A stretch of DNA of 64,000 nucleotides from Jejuia sp049889775 (GTDB lineage Bacteria > Bacteroidota > Bacteroidia > Flavobacteriales > Flavobacteriaceae). The notes below the pieces were generated by a model. That model had not been told where the DNA came from. It did not search any database and worked only from the letters and a program-made list of their open reading frames with translations. Positions 53,706-61,722 of the stretch are shown piece by piece (within the stretch, counting starts at the first letter, position 1; the number at the start of each line of letters is the position of its first letter). The stretch covers positions 372,001 through 436,000 of the forward strand of contig JBMHCT010000043.1 of the NCBI GenBank assembly GCA_049889775.1. The letters run 5' to 3'. A program made the position numbers and the translations under genes.

Positions 53706-54191
53706 TTAAACTGTTTTTTTAATAAATATTGAGATAAGTAATAGTGTGAAAGAAACCACACTCGACATGGTTCTTATATTGTGATATTGATTCCACGCAT
53801 CTTCATAGTAGACTCTAAAACTCTTTAATTCTACTATTGAAGGTTTGGTAATATTCAACGCATCTAATTCATCGTTTAGGGGAACATTTCCTAATGCGGT
53901 AACTCCAAAAGTGCCAATTAGGTAAATTAGTGCTGAAGCTAGTACCAACCAAAAGACTGGTTTATTGTTAAACTGTAAGTAGGAGCTTATTAGCAATGTA
54001 ATTAGGCTTCCGAAAAACACAATAAAGAACACAGGATTTAAGATTTCCCTATTAATACTTTGCATGGTTTCTAGATAGGTTACATCGCCTACCTTCTTTG
54101 TTCCTAAGATAACTGAAACCGACCAAGCAAAGAAAAAACCAGTAGAAAGTGCATTTAATAAAACCGTTATAAAAAGTACATACGTTTTCAT
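53706..54191 (-). CDS. DUF1772 (anthrone oxygenase-like) membrane protein
   Basis: 161 residues, four membrane segments. The pattern SINREILNPVFFIVFFG and GNVPLNDELDAL is diagnostic of DUF1772. The family includes fungal anthrone oxygenases, but bacterial members are uncharacterised. It overlaps the upstream gene by 4 bp and precedes the NmrA gene by 11 bp, so the three are co-translated. Confidence 0.82.
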   Translation of the reverse strand: MKTYVLFITVLLNALSTGFFFAWSVSVILGTKKVGDVTYLETMQSINREILNPVFFIVFFGSLITLLISSYLQFNNKPVFWLVLASALIYLIGTFGVTALGNVPLNDELDALNITKPSIVELKSFRVYYEDAWNQYHNIRTMSSVVSFTLLLISIFIKKTV

Positions 54192-54580
54192 GCTTTTGCT
54201 TTATGAGTTAAATAGTTACCGAAATACAATACAACCAAGTAAAGCTCAAGCGCAATTACATAAAACTTTGGGTCTCCGAAAAACTCGGAATAGCTGCCGC
54301 CATTTGGAATTAAGAATACAGGAACTGTTATGCAAGCATCCAGAATAGTTATTACTATAATGAATATGAGAGCTAATACAGCTGGTTTTAAATAGCTTTT
54401 CTTGTAGAACAAATAGGTTCCTAAACAAGTACTTGGTATTAAGGCTAATGCCAATACTATGTTTGCTTGAAGGTCTTGGTTTTCTAATACGGGGATATAA
54501 AATGATATTAGGTAAGAGCAAACGCCTAAAATCCAAACTAAAACAGCGTATACAATGCTAAATGAAATGGTATTGATCAT
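54188..54580 (-). CDS. Hypothetical membrane protein
   Basis: 130 residues with four hydrophobic segments (about 5-28, 37-55, 66-90, 108-122); no family recognised with confidence. It is the first gene of the cluster and overlaps the DUF1772 gene by 4 bp. A TAGATTTG box lies 26 bp upstream. The divergent frames within it are shadows. Confidence 0.75.
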   Translation of the reverse strand: MINTISFSIVYAVLVWILGVCSYLISFYIPVLENQDLQANIVLALALIPSTCLGTYLFYKKSYLKPAVLALIFIIVITILDACITVPVFLIPNGGSYSEFFGDPKFYVIALELYLVVLYFGNYLTHKAKA

Positions 54581-54605
54581 AACTTTTTGATTTTTAATTA
54601 TGATG

Positions 54606-54613
54606 CAAATCTA
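54606..54613 (-). promoter_or_regulatory. Bacteroidetes -7 box (TAGATTTG) of the DUF1772/NmrA cluster
   Basis: On the minus strand TAGATTTG matches TAnnTTTG and lies 26 bp before the first gene. The -33 TTG is lacking, which would suit activation by the neighbouring AraC protein. Confidence 0.4.
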
Positions 54614-54678
54614 TACCGCCTGTAAACCAGCTACTTGTTCGAAAAGAATTATGATTTATTCAAAAAGAATTTTTCGGG

Positions 54679-55530
54679 TTACGCTTGACTAGGCCTATAG
54701 CCAAACTTTTTCTCGAATGCATTTGAGAAAGAACCTAAACTGTCATACCCAACAGCCCATGCAGCTTCTTGAATAGTTTTTCGTTCGTTCTTAATTAAAT
54801 TATAGGCTTTCTTTAAACGTTCGTTTTGCAAGTATTTAAAAACGGGAACACCAAACTGCGCTTTAAATTCTACTTTAAGAGTATTGGTGTTGGTGCCAAC
54901 TTTGTGCGCAAGCTCTGTTAAAGAAGGTGGATTTTCTAAATCGGATAATAGAATTTCTTGAGCTCGATTAATTTTTTCAAGTTGTGACGTATTTAGTTTT
55001 GTGTTTTGCTGTTTTGCTAGTTGTCCAAAATAATGTGAGAGTAATGCCGTGATATGACTTTTATAGAATAGCATTTTAATTTCTCCCTCAAAGGAATTGT
55101 TAAAAAACTGCTCAACTAATAGAAACATTTCGGGGCTCATATTAAAGACAGGCCCTTCAACGTAATGATCTACTGGATGCATTAATGGATATAAAAATTG
55201 CTCTAAGAACTGACCTTCTCCATTTGGTAATTTGTCTATATTTCTAACCGTAGTTGCTATTACTAAGCATTGTAGAGATTTTAGCTTGGAAACATGATGT
55301 TCAAACTCCACCTTATCGTCGGCGTAAAAAGATAAAACCATGCCTTTAGTATGGTGGAACTCTTTGATTTTCCCATCGAACTTTACGTTCAGACCAACAT
55401 CTCCTGACCCATAAAACGCAATGGCAATCACAGGTTCGTCAAAAAAGCATGAATCGATTAAGTTGCTATCAGAAGAAGCTTCTTCCAACAAAATAGTGTA
55501 ATCATTTATGTCGATTATTTCACGATTCAT
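54679..55530 (-). CDS. AraC-family transcriptional regulator
   Basis: 283 residues with a C-terminal double helix-turn-helix (about 185-283; PPSLTELAHKVGTNTNTLKVEF and TIQEAAWAVGYDSLGSFSNAF, closing FGYRPSQA). The N-terminal part differs entirely from the two AraC paralogues of the sugar locus. It is encoded directly upstream of, and in the same direction as, the DUF1772/NmrA cluster, which it probably controls. Confidence 0.88.
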   Translation of the reverse strand: MNREIIDINDYTILLEEASSDSNLIDSCFFDEPVIAIAFYGSGDVGLNVKFDGKIKEFHHTKGMVLSFYADDKVEFEHHVSKLKSLQCLVIATTVRNIDKLPNGEGQFLEQFLYPLMHPVDHYVEGPVFNMSPEMFLLVEQFFNNSFEGEIKMLFYKSHITALLSHYFGQLAKQQNTKLNTSQLEKINRAQEILLSDLENPPSLTELAHKVGTNTNTLKVEFKAQFGVPVFKYLQNERLKKAYNLIKNERKTIQEAAWAVGYDSLGSFSNAFEKKFGYRPSQA

Positions 55531-55735
55531 TTACCTTTTTTACAAATGTGGATAGCCGAAGTTAATTGAAAAATTTGATTTAGTCAAAATGTAAAGGCAC
55601 AGTTATTTCTGTGTTATTTAATAAGATTAAACATTTAATTTTTAATACTAAGACAATATTTTCTTCAAAAAATTTGGAAATTAACCCTTTCTATTTAGAT
55701 ATTTGCACTCACAAAGTTCAAAAGCTTATTGAAAT

Positions 55736-55856
55736 GTTATCAAGAAAGGTGGAGGGAATAGACCCTTTGAAGCCTTAGCAACCTCCTGAACTTATCGGAA
55801 AAGGTGCTAAATTCTACTTAAACAACGATTCATTTATCGGCGTTTGGATAGATAAC
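55736..55856 (+). ncRNA. SAM-I riboswitch (S-box)
   Basis: The closing helix P1 is GTTATC (55736-55741) with GATAAC (55851-55856). Between them are the conserved blocks: ATCAAGAAAGGTGGAGGGA, then TTGAAGCCTTAGCAACC, and AAGGTGCTAAATTCTAC. These match the S-box consensus that binds S-adenosylmethionine. The metY gene begins 126 bp downstream, so high SAM should lower expression of this methionine cluster. Confidence 0.95.
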
Positions 55857-55863
55857 CCCAAAG

Positions 55864-55890
55864 AAATTACCTTAGGTAATTTTACGACTT
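55864..55890 (+). terminator. Hairpin after the SAM-I riboswitch (possible expression platform)
   Basis: AAATTACC and GGTAATTT (55864-55871, 55875-55882) form a perfect 8-bp stem with a 3-base loop, followed by a T-containing but not continuous tract. It starts 7 bases after P1. Confidence 0.5.
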
Positions 55891-55982
55891 CTTTATAACA
55901 TTTTTCTATTAAGTACGCTTCTTTAGAGGCATATTTGACTTTTGGTTTAATTAATTTATTAACTAAATAAGATATTAGAAAA

Positions 55983-57257
55983 ATGAGCGATCAACAATTA
56001 GCAACAAACGCATTGCATGCAGGTCATGACGTAACAGCAACAGGAGGAACTAGGGCAGTGCCTATTTACCAGACTACGTCTTACGTATTTAACGATTCAG
56101 ATCATGCAGCAAACCTATTTTCGTTGCAAGAATTAGGGTTTATTTACACACGTTTAAACAACCCTACCAATCAGATTTTACAGGAACGTTTAGCCGCGGT
56201 TGAAGGTGGCATAGGTGCTGTAGTATTTGCTTCGGGTACAGCGGCAATCTCCACAGGATTATTGACGCTTTTAAAGGCTGGAGACCATATTGTAGCATCA
56301 AGTAGTTTGTATGGAGGAACGTATAATTTATTGAGTGTTACACTTCCAAGATTGGGTATTACAACAACATTTGTGGATGCGTCGGATGCTGAAAATTTTG
56401 AAAATGCTGTACAAGATAACACCAGAGCATTTTTTGTGGAATCTTTAGGAAACCCTAAACTAGATGTACTAGATTTAGAAGCAATTGCTGAAAAATCTAA
56501 AGCTGCAGGTGTCCCATTTATAGTGGATAATACGGTAGCGACGCCAGCATTATTAAACCCAATTAAGCATGGAGCAAACATAGTGATTCACTCCTTAACA
56601 AAATATATTGGTGGACAAGGGACATCTCTTGGAGGTGCTATTATTGATGCAGGAACTTTTGATTGGAGTAATGGTAAATTCCCAGAATTTACAGAACCAT
56701 CTGCTGGTTACCACGGTTTAAAATATCATGAAACTTTAGGTGCTGCGTCTTATACTTTTAAATTAATATTAGAAGGATTACGTGATTTTGGTGGTGCTAT
56801 AAGCCCAACAAATGCGTTTAATATTCTTCAAGGACTAGAGACTTTACCTGTTAGAATTAAACAGCACAGTGAAAACGCTTTAGAATTAGCAAAATGGTTG
56901 GAAGCACAAGATGAAGTAGCTTGGGTAAATTATCCTGGATTAGAAAGTAGTAAGTACAATGATTTGGCGAAAAAGTATTTGCCAAAAGGCCAAAGTGGTA
57001 TTGTAACGTTTGGGCATAAAGGTGGTTTTGATGCGGCAAAAACCATTGCTGATGAAACACAAATTTTCTCTTTGCTAGCGAATATTGGTGATACAAAATC
57101 GTTAATTATTCACCCGTCTAGTACTACACACCAACAGTTGGATGAAGCTGAACAAGCTTCGGCTGGGGTATCTCCAGATTTAATTAGACTGTCGGTTGGT
57201 ATTGAGGATATTGAAGATTTAAAAGCCGATTTAAAACAGGCTTTTGCTAAAATTTAG
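55983..57257 (+). CDS. metY: O-acetylhomoserine sulfhydrylase
   Basis: 424 residues of the Cys/Met-metabolism PLP family; makes homocysteine from O-acetylhomoserine and sulfide. The PLP lysine is in VIHSLTKYIGGQGTSLGG; the N-terminal TNALHAGHDVTATGGTRAVP and the long C-terminal part are typical of MetY. Its control by the SAM-I riboswitch and its place before the MetX-containing fusion support methionine synthesis over cysteine synthesis. Normal in length. Confidence 0.93.
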   Translation: MSDQQLATNALHAGHDVTATGGTRAVPIYQTTSYVFNDSDHAANLFSLQELGFIYTRLNNPTNQILQERLAAVEGGIGAVVFASGTAAISTGLLTLLKAGDHIVASSSLYGGTYNLLSVTLPRLGITTTFVDASDAENFENAVQDNTRAFFVESLGNPKLDVLDLEAIAEKSKAAGVPFIVDNTVATPALLNPIKHGANIVIHSLTKYIGGQGTSLGGAIIDAGTFDWSNGKFPEFTEPSAGYHGLKYHETLGAASYTFKLILEGLRDFGGAISPTNAFNILQGLETLPVRIKQHSENALELAKWLEAQDEVAWVNYPGLESSKYNDLAKKYLPKGQSGIVTFGHKGGFDAAKTIADETQIFSLLANIGDTKSLIIHPSSTTHQQLDEAEQASAGVSPDLIRLSVGIEDIEDLKADLKQAFAKI

Positions 57258-57370
57258 AAGCCCCACCTAACCTCCCCGAAGGGGAGGAACCTTACTCATA
57301 CCGAGTATAACGTTTGAACGGGCGTAGTCGAAGTATAGTTTAGGAAAGGTTGAGGTTTTAAGAGTTGATT

Positions 57371-57411
57371 TTACAGACCTGTCAGGTTTCCAAAACCTGA
57401 CAGGTCTGTAA
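57371..57411. repeat. Palindromic repeat AGACCTGTCAGG, copy 2
   Basis: Arms 57371-57389 and 57393-57411 are perfectly complementary over 19 bp with a 3-base loop. Copy 1 is at 31614-31646. Confidence 0.85.
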
Positions 57412-57464
57412 AAAGAAATGAACATTGCAAGAATGAGATGCTGAAACAAGTTCAGCACAAGCAT

Positions 57465-57612
57465 TGGCAGAAATGCCCGCGTTAGGGATTGAAGCGGCAT
57501 CCTTTTTTAAGTGTCAGTTCGAGTGAATTTGTGAAGTATGAGCAAATTTGTATCGAGAACAAGCTTAAAAAAGATACAGCGGAAAGCCCGACCCGACAGG
57601 GTAACGCCAAAA
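57465..57612 (+). repeat. Modular hairpin repeat, copy d (with palindromic insert)
   Basis: Nearly the same as copy a, including the inner module GTTCGAGTG ... GTATCGAGAAC and the stem TTTTTTAAG/CTTAAAAAA; it differs at a few bases (TATG for CATG, GATACAGCGGAAAG for GATATAGCGGATAG). It lies 30 kb from copy a, in the methionine cluster. Confidence 0.88.
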
Positions 57613-57705
57613 AAATAAATAGAACAAAGTTGATTTAATTCCCAATTGACTTTAAAACATAAGAGTAAAAATTCCCCTCCTTAGAGGGGTTAGAGGAGGC
57701 TGTTT

Positions 57706-60700
57706 ATGGAAAACGTATTGCAACACATAACGATTGAAAATTACACCACCGAAAGTGGCGTGCGGAATGCTGAGATAAAACTGAGCTATCAGGTGTTTGG
57801 AAAGCCGATTGGTGAGGCGCCGATTGTGTTGGTGAATCATGCCCTTACGGGGAATAGTAATGTGGCTGGTGATGATGGCTGGTGGCAGGATTTGATTGGT
57901 GAGGATAAGGTGATTGACACGAAGCTGTACACGGTTTTGGCGTTTAATATTCCGGGGAATGGGTACGACGGTTTTGTGATTGATAATTACAAGGATTTTG
58001 TGGCGCGTGATGTGGCGCACTTGTTTTTAGAAGGGTTGAAAGTTCTGGAAACTGGACAACTTTTTGCAGTGATAGGTGGTTCGTTAGGTGGTGGTATTGC
58101 TTGGGAAATGGCAGCTATTGCTCCGAAATTTACCGAACATTTGATTGTAGTGGCAACAGATTGGAAATCTACCGATTGGTTGATTGCGAATTGCCAAATT
58201 CAGGAGCAATTTTTGTTGAATTCTAAAAATCCTGTGCATGATGCGCGTATGCATGCTATGTTGTGTTACCGCACGCCGGAGTCGTTCAAGGCGCGTTTTC
58301 AGCGTTCTAAAAATGAGGATTTAGAGATTTTTAATGTGGAGAGTTGGCTGTTGCATCATGGTAAAAAGTTGCAGGAGCGTTTTCAGTTGTCGGCCTATAA
58401 ATTGATGAATCAGTTGCTGAAGACGATTGATGTGACGAAGGGCAGAGATCGAAATTTCAATGTACTTGAAAATATTGAGGCGAAGATTCACATTATTGGT
58501 GTGGATTCTGATTTGTTTTTTACTGCGGAAGAAAATCGTGAGACGCAGAAGCAATTGGCGTTGACGAATCCGAATGTAACGTATAGCGAAATCCATTCGT
58601 TACACGGTCACGATGCCTTTTTGATGGAGTACGACCAGTTGGAAAAAATTGTTGAAGGTATTTTTGTGCCGGATTCCAAACGTAAACCTATTAAGGTGTT
58701 GAAGTTTGGTGGTAAATCTTTAGCCAATGGCAAAGGTTTGGAAACCGTACTTTCTATTATTAAAAATAAAGTTGAAGCTGGAGAGCGCATTACGGCTGTG
58801 GTTTCGGCTCGCGGATCTGCGACTGATGATTTAGAGTCTATTTTGAATAAAGCTTTGGAAGGCAAGCCGTATCAAGAGGATTTGGAAGCTTTTAAGGCGT
58901 ATCAATCTGAGCCATCTGCGAGTGTTGATTTTTCTGAGGAATTTGCATTATTGGATCAACTGTTTGAAGGGGTGAGTTTGTTACGCGATTATAGCAAAAA
59001 GACTAAGGATAATATTTTAGCCCAAGGTGAATTGTTATCGGTGAAGCTGATTTCTAGTTTACTAAATGAACGAGGTATTGCCGCCAGAGCCACTGATGCA
59101 CGCGAGTTGATTAAAACTGATGAAGCTTTTGGTAATGCACAACCGTTATCAAAATTATCAAAAGAGAATACGCAGGATTATTTTTCAAAACATAAAAACG
59201 TTGTAAACGTTGTTACTGGTTTTATTGCCTCAAATTTGAAGAATGAAACGACCACTTTAGGTCGTAATGGTAGTAATTACACAGCTGCATTGTTGGCGAA
59301 TTTCTTGGAAGCTGAAGAGTTGGAAAATTATACCCATGTTAGTGGTATTTACACCGCGAATCCTGATTTGGTGTCTGATGCGAAACAAATACGGGAATTG
59401 TCTTTTAGTGAAGCAAACGAGTTGGCGAATTTCGGAACGTCTGTATTACACGCCAAAACTATTATTCCGTTAGTTGAAAAGAATATCAACCTTAGAATTT
59501 TAAATACGTTTAATGCTGAAGATAAAGGCACGTTAATTACTGCTAATCCAAGTGGTAAGGAAGTAACGTCTTTATCTGTAATGGATAATGTGGCCTTGTT
59601 GAATTTAGAAGGTCGCGGATTGCTAGGTAAAATTGGGGTGGACGCCAGAATTTTTGGAGCGTTGGGAAGCAGTGGTATTAGTGTAAGTATTGTGTCCCAA
59701 GGCTCATCTGAAAGAGGTATTGGGCTGATTATTGATGCAGACCAAGCGGCTCAAGCGGTGAGAGCGTTGGAGCGTGAGTTCCAGAATGATTTTCAGTCTC
59801 AGGATGTAAATGCTATTTCAGTAGATGAAAATGTGGCGGTGATTTCTATTGTGGGGATTGAATTGAGTTCCTTTCACAAACCGTTTAATGCTTTGATTCG
59901 CAACCAAATTACACCGTTGTTATTCAACAACACGGTTACTGGAAAGAATGTGAGTTTGGTGGTGAAGAAATCGCAACTACATAAGGCAGTTAATGTGGTG
60001 CATGGTGAAATTTTCGGCGTTTCTAAAAAGATAAATATTGCCATTTTTGGTCATGGTGGTGTTGGTGGTGCTTTGATAAATCAGATTTTAAAATCGAAAG
60101 ATGAGATTGAAAAGCGTAAGGGTATTAATTTGAATGTGTTTGCCATTGCCAATTCTAGGAAATTGATTTTAGATAAGAATGGCGTGAATGGGAATTGGAA
60201 AGATGCGATTGGCTCTAGTTCTTTTGCGAGTTCTATTGATGATATTATCACTTATGCTAAAAATCACCATTTGGAGAATTTGATTGCGGTGGATAATACG
60301 GCGAGCGATGTGTTTTATCAAAATTATATTCCGTTGGTGGAAGCAGGTTTTGATTTGGTATCGAGCAACAAAATTGCCAATACCATTTCCCATAGTTTTT
60401 ATACGGAGTTGCGTTCACATTTAAAAGATCATAACAAAGAATATTTATATGAAACCACAGTTGGTGCAGGTTTACCGTTGATTGATACGATTAAGTTATT
60501 GCACGAATCTGGTGAAAATATTACACGAATTAGAGGTGTGTTTTCGGGAACATTGAGTTATTTATTTAATAATTTCTCGGTTGAAGACAAGCCGTTTAGT
60601 GCCATTATTAGGGAAACGGTTAAAAAAGGCTTTACAGAGCCAGATCCTCGTGAGGATTTCTCTGGAAATGATGTGGCGAGAAAATTATTGATTTTAGCCA

Positions 60701-61104
60701 GAGAACTAGATTTAGAAAATGAGTTTGATGATGTTGAAGTATTGAATCTAATTCCTGAAGCCTATCGTGATATTTCTGTGGCGGACTTTTTATCACAGTT
60801 GGAAGCTCTGGATGAGCAATATCAAAAACTAAAAGACGATCAAGAGGAAGGACACGTGTTGCGTTATGTTGGTGACTTGTCTGGTGATTTATCTCAAGAT
60901 AAAGGAAACTTAGAGGTGAAATTGGTGTCTATTCCAGAAGATAGTACTTTAGGCCACGTAAAGGGTAGCGATGCTATTTTTGAAATATTTACCGAGAGTT
61001 ACGGTGAGCAACCTATCGTCATTCAAGGTGCTGGTGCAGGTGCTGAAGTTACGGCACGTGGGGTTTTTGGGGATATTTTGCGGTTGAGTAAGCATGTGAA
61101 CTAA
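57706..61104 (+). CDS. Trifunctional MetX-aspartokinase-homoserine dehydrogenase
   Basis: 1132 residues, three enzymes in one chain. Residues about 1-325 are a homoserine O-acetyltransferase-like alpha/beta hydrolase (NHALTGNSNVAGDDGWW; Ser126 in GGSLGGG, Asp269 in VDSDLFF, His302 in GHDAF). Residues about 330-770 are aspartate kinase (VLKFGGKSLANGKGLE, with ACT domains from about 620). Residues about 775-1132 are homoserine dehydrogenase (IAIFGHGGVGGALI; FTEPDPREDFSGNDVARKL). It would make aspartyl phosphate, then homoserine, then O-acetylhomoserine, the MetY substrate; the separate semialdehyde dehydrogenase is not here. The MetX part is short, but its triad is spaced normally. Confidence 0.9.
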   Translation: MENVLQHITIENYTTESGVRNAEIKLSYQVFGKPIGEAPIVLVNHALTGNSNVAGDDGWWQDLIGEDKVIDTKLYTVLAFNIPGNGYDGFVIDNYKDFVARDVAHLFLEGLKVLETGQLFAVIGGSLGGGIAWEMAAIAPKFTEHLIVVATDWKSTDWLIANCQIQEQFLLNSKNPVHDARMHAMLCYRTPESFKARFQRSKNEDLEIFNVESWLLHHGKKLQERFQLSAYKLMNQLLKTIDVTKGRDRNFNVLENIEAKIHIIGVDSDLFFTAEENRETQKQLALTNPNVTYSEIHSLHGHDAFLMEYDQLEKIVEGIFVPDSKRKPIKVLKFGGKSLANGKGLETVLSIIKNKVEAGERITAVVSARGSATDDLESILNKALEGKPYQEDLEAFKAYQSEPSASVDFSEEFALLDQLFEGVSLLRDYSKKTKDNILAQGELLSVKLISSLLNERGIAARATDARELIKTDEAFGNAQPLSKLSKENTQDYFSKHKNVVNVVTGFIASNLKNETTTLGRNGSNYTAALLANFLEAEELENYTHVSGIYTANPDLVSDAKQIRELSFSEANELANFGTSVLHAKTIIPLVEKNINLRILNTFNAEDKGTLITANPSGKEVTSLSVMDNVALLNLEGRGLLGKIGVDARIFGALGSSGISVSIVSQGSSERGIGLIIDADQAAQAVRALEREFQNDFQSQDVNAISVDENVAVISIVGIELSSFHKPFNALIRNQITPLLFNNTVTGKNVSLVVKKSQLHKAVNVVHGEIFGVSKKINIAIFGHGGVGGALINQILKSKDEIEKRKGINLNVFAIANSRKLILDKNGVNGNWKDAIGSSSFASSIDDIITYAKNHHLENLIAVDNTASDVFYQNYIPLVEAGFDLVSSNKIANTISHSFYTELRSHLKDHNKEYLYETTVGAGLPLIDTIKLLHESGENITRIRGVFSGTLSYLFNNFSVEDKPFSAIIRETVKKGFTEPDPREDFSGNDVARKLLILARELDLENEFDDVEVLNLIPEAYRDISVADFLSQLEALDEQYQKLKDDQEEGHVLRYVGDLSGDLSQDKGNLEVKLVSIPEDSTLGHVKGSDAIFEIFTESYGEQPIVIQGAGAGAEVTARGVFGDILRLSKHVN

Positions 61105-61194
61105 AAAAGTATGTTTGGTAGCAAGTATATATTATATACAGTATCTATTAAAAAGTAAGAGAATTTAATTCATTATAAACAGTATAATTAGAAT

Positions 61195-61542
61195 ATGATT
61201 TTGAAAGCAATAAAACAGAGGATATCTAAAAAGCGGATAAATTTATTTTGCTTGTTTTTTTCTCTAATCTTCTTCTTTTCTTGTAATAAAGATGGAGATG
61301 TTTTTTTAAGAGTTGAAAATTTGCGAGATTTTGAAATTGAAAACCTCAAAATCGGAAATTTGGAATATGGAAATATAAAACCTAACGAAACTTCTGAGTA
61401 TAAACAAATTAATACAGGAACATTCACGGCCTCTTACACCATGAATGGAAGGGATCTTGCAGGTGAAGTAGAAACATGGGGAGCAGGTAATTTAAAAATG
61501 CAAATTCAAAACAACGGAGAACTAGTTTTTATTGATGAATAA
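61195..61542 (+). CDS. Small hypothetical lipoprotein
   Basis: 115 residues with a long N-terminal basic stretch and a lipoprotein signal ending FFFSC (Cys30), followed by NKDGD. The mature part is beta-rich (LRVENLRDFEIENLKIGN, ETSEYKQINTGTFTASYTMNG). I recognise no family. It lies between the fusion gene and repeat copy e within the methionine cluster, but nothing ties it to that pathway. Confidence 0.7.
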   Translation: MILKAIKQRISKKRINLFCLFFSLIFFFSCNKDGDVFLRVENLRDFEIENLKIGNLEYGNIKPNETSEYKQINTGTFTASYTMNGRDLAGEVETWGAGNLKMQIQNNGELVFIDE

Positions 61543-61589
61543 ATAAGCTTATAGTTATTCGGTAGGACAGCAACAGAGTTTGTAAACAG

Positions 61590-61705
61590 GCTTTAGCAAG
61601 CACACCCCGCGTTAGGGATTGCAGAGGAAAGCCCACAGCCCGACGATAGGAGGTGCGAGGACTTGTAACGGAAAGCCCGACCCGATAGGGTAATGCCCAA
61701 ATAAA
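61590..61705 (+). repeat. Modular hairpin repeat, copy e (short, degenerate)
   Basis: CCCGCGTTAGGGATTGCAG at the left and GGAAAGCCCGACCCGATAGG with GTAATGCCC at the right; the stem and inner part are mostly lost, and an internal partial copy of AAAGCCC is present. Lies directly before the GTG start of the metZ-like gene. Confidence 0.75.
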
Positions 61706-61722
61706 AAATAGAATTAATAAAA

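Larger units (their letters stand above)
57258..57705. repeat. Island of stacked palindromic repeats between metY and metX-thrA
   Basis: This 448-bp gap holds no gene. In order: CCTCCCCGAAGGGGAGG hairpin (57271-57287); a 19-bp perfect inverted repeat with AGACCTGTCAGG (57371-57411); TGCTGAA-ACAAG-TTCAGCA (57439-57457); modular repeat copy d (57465-57612); and CCCCTCC-TTAGAGGGG (57673-57690). Each is a different dispersed family. Confidence 0.8.

Noticed and set aside
57652..58020. 122-codon open frame on the minus strand
   Set aside because: Runs through repeat sequence and opposite the MetX domain start.
27492..61705. CRISPR-like array from repeated sequences
   Set aside because: The repeats are dispersed over 34 kb, in both orientations, without regular spacers or cas genes.
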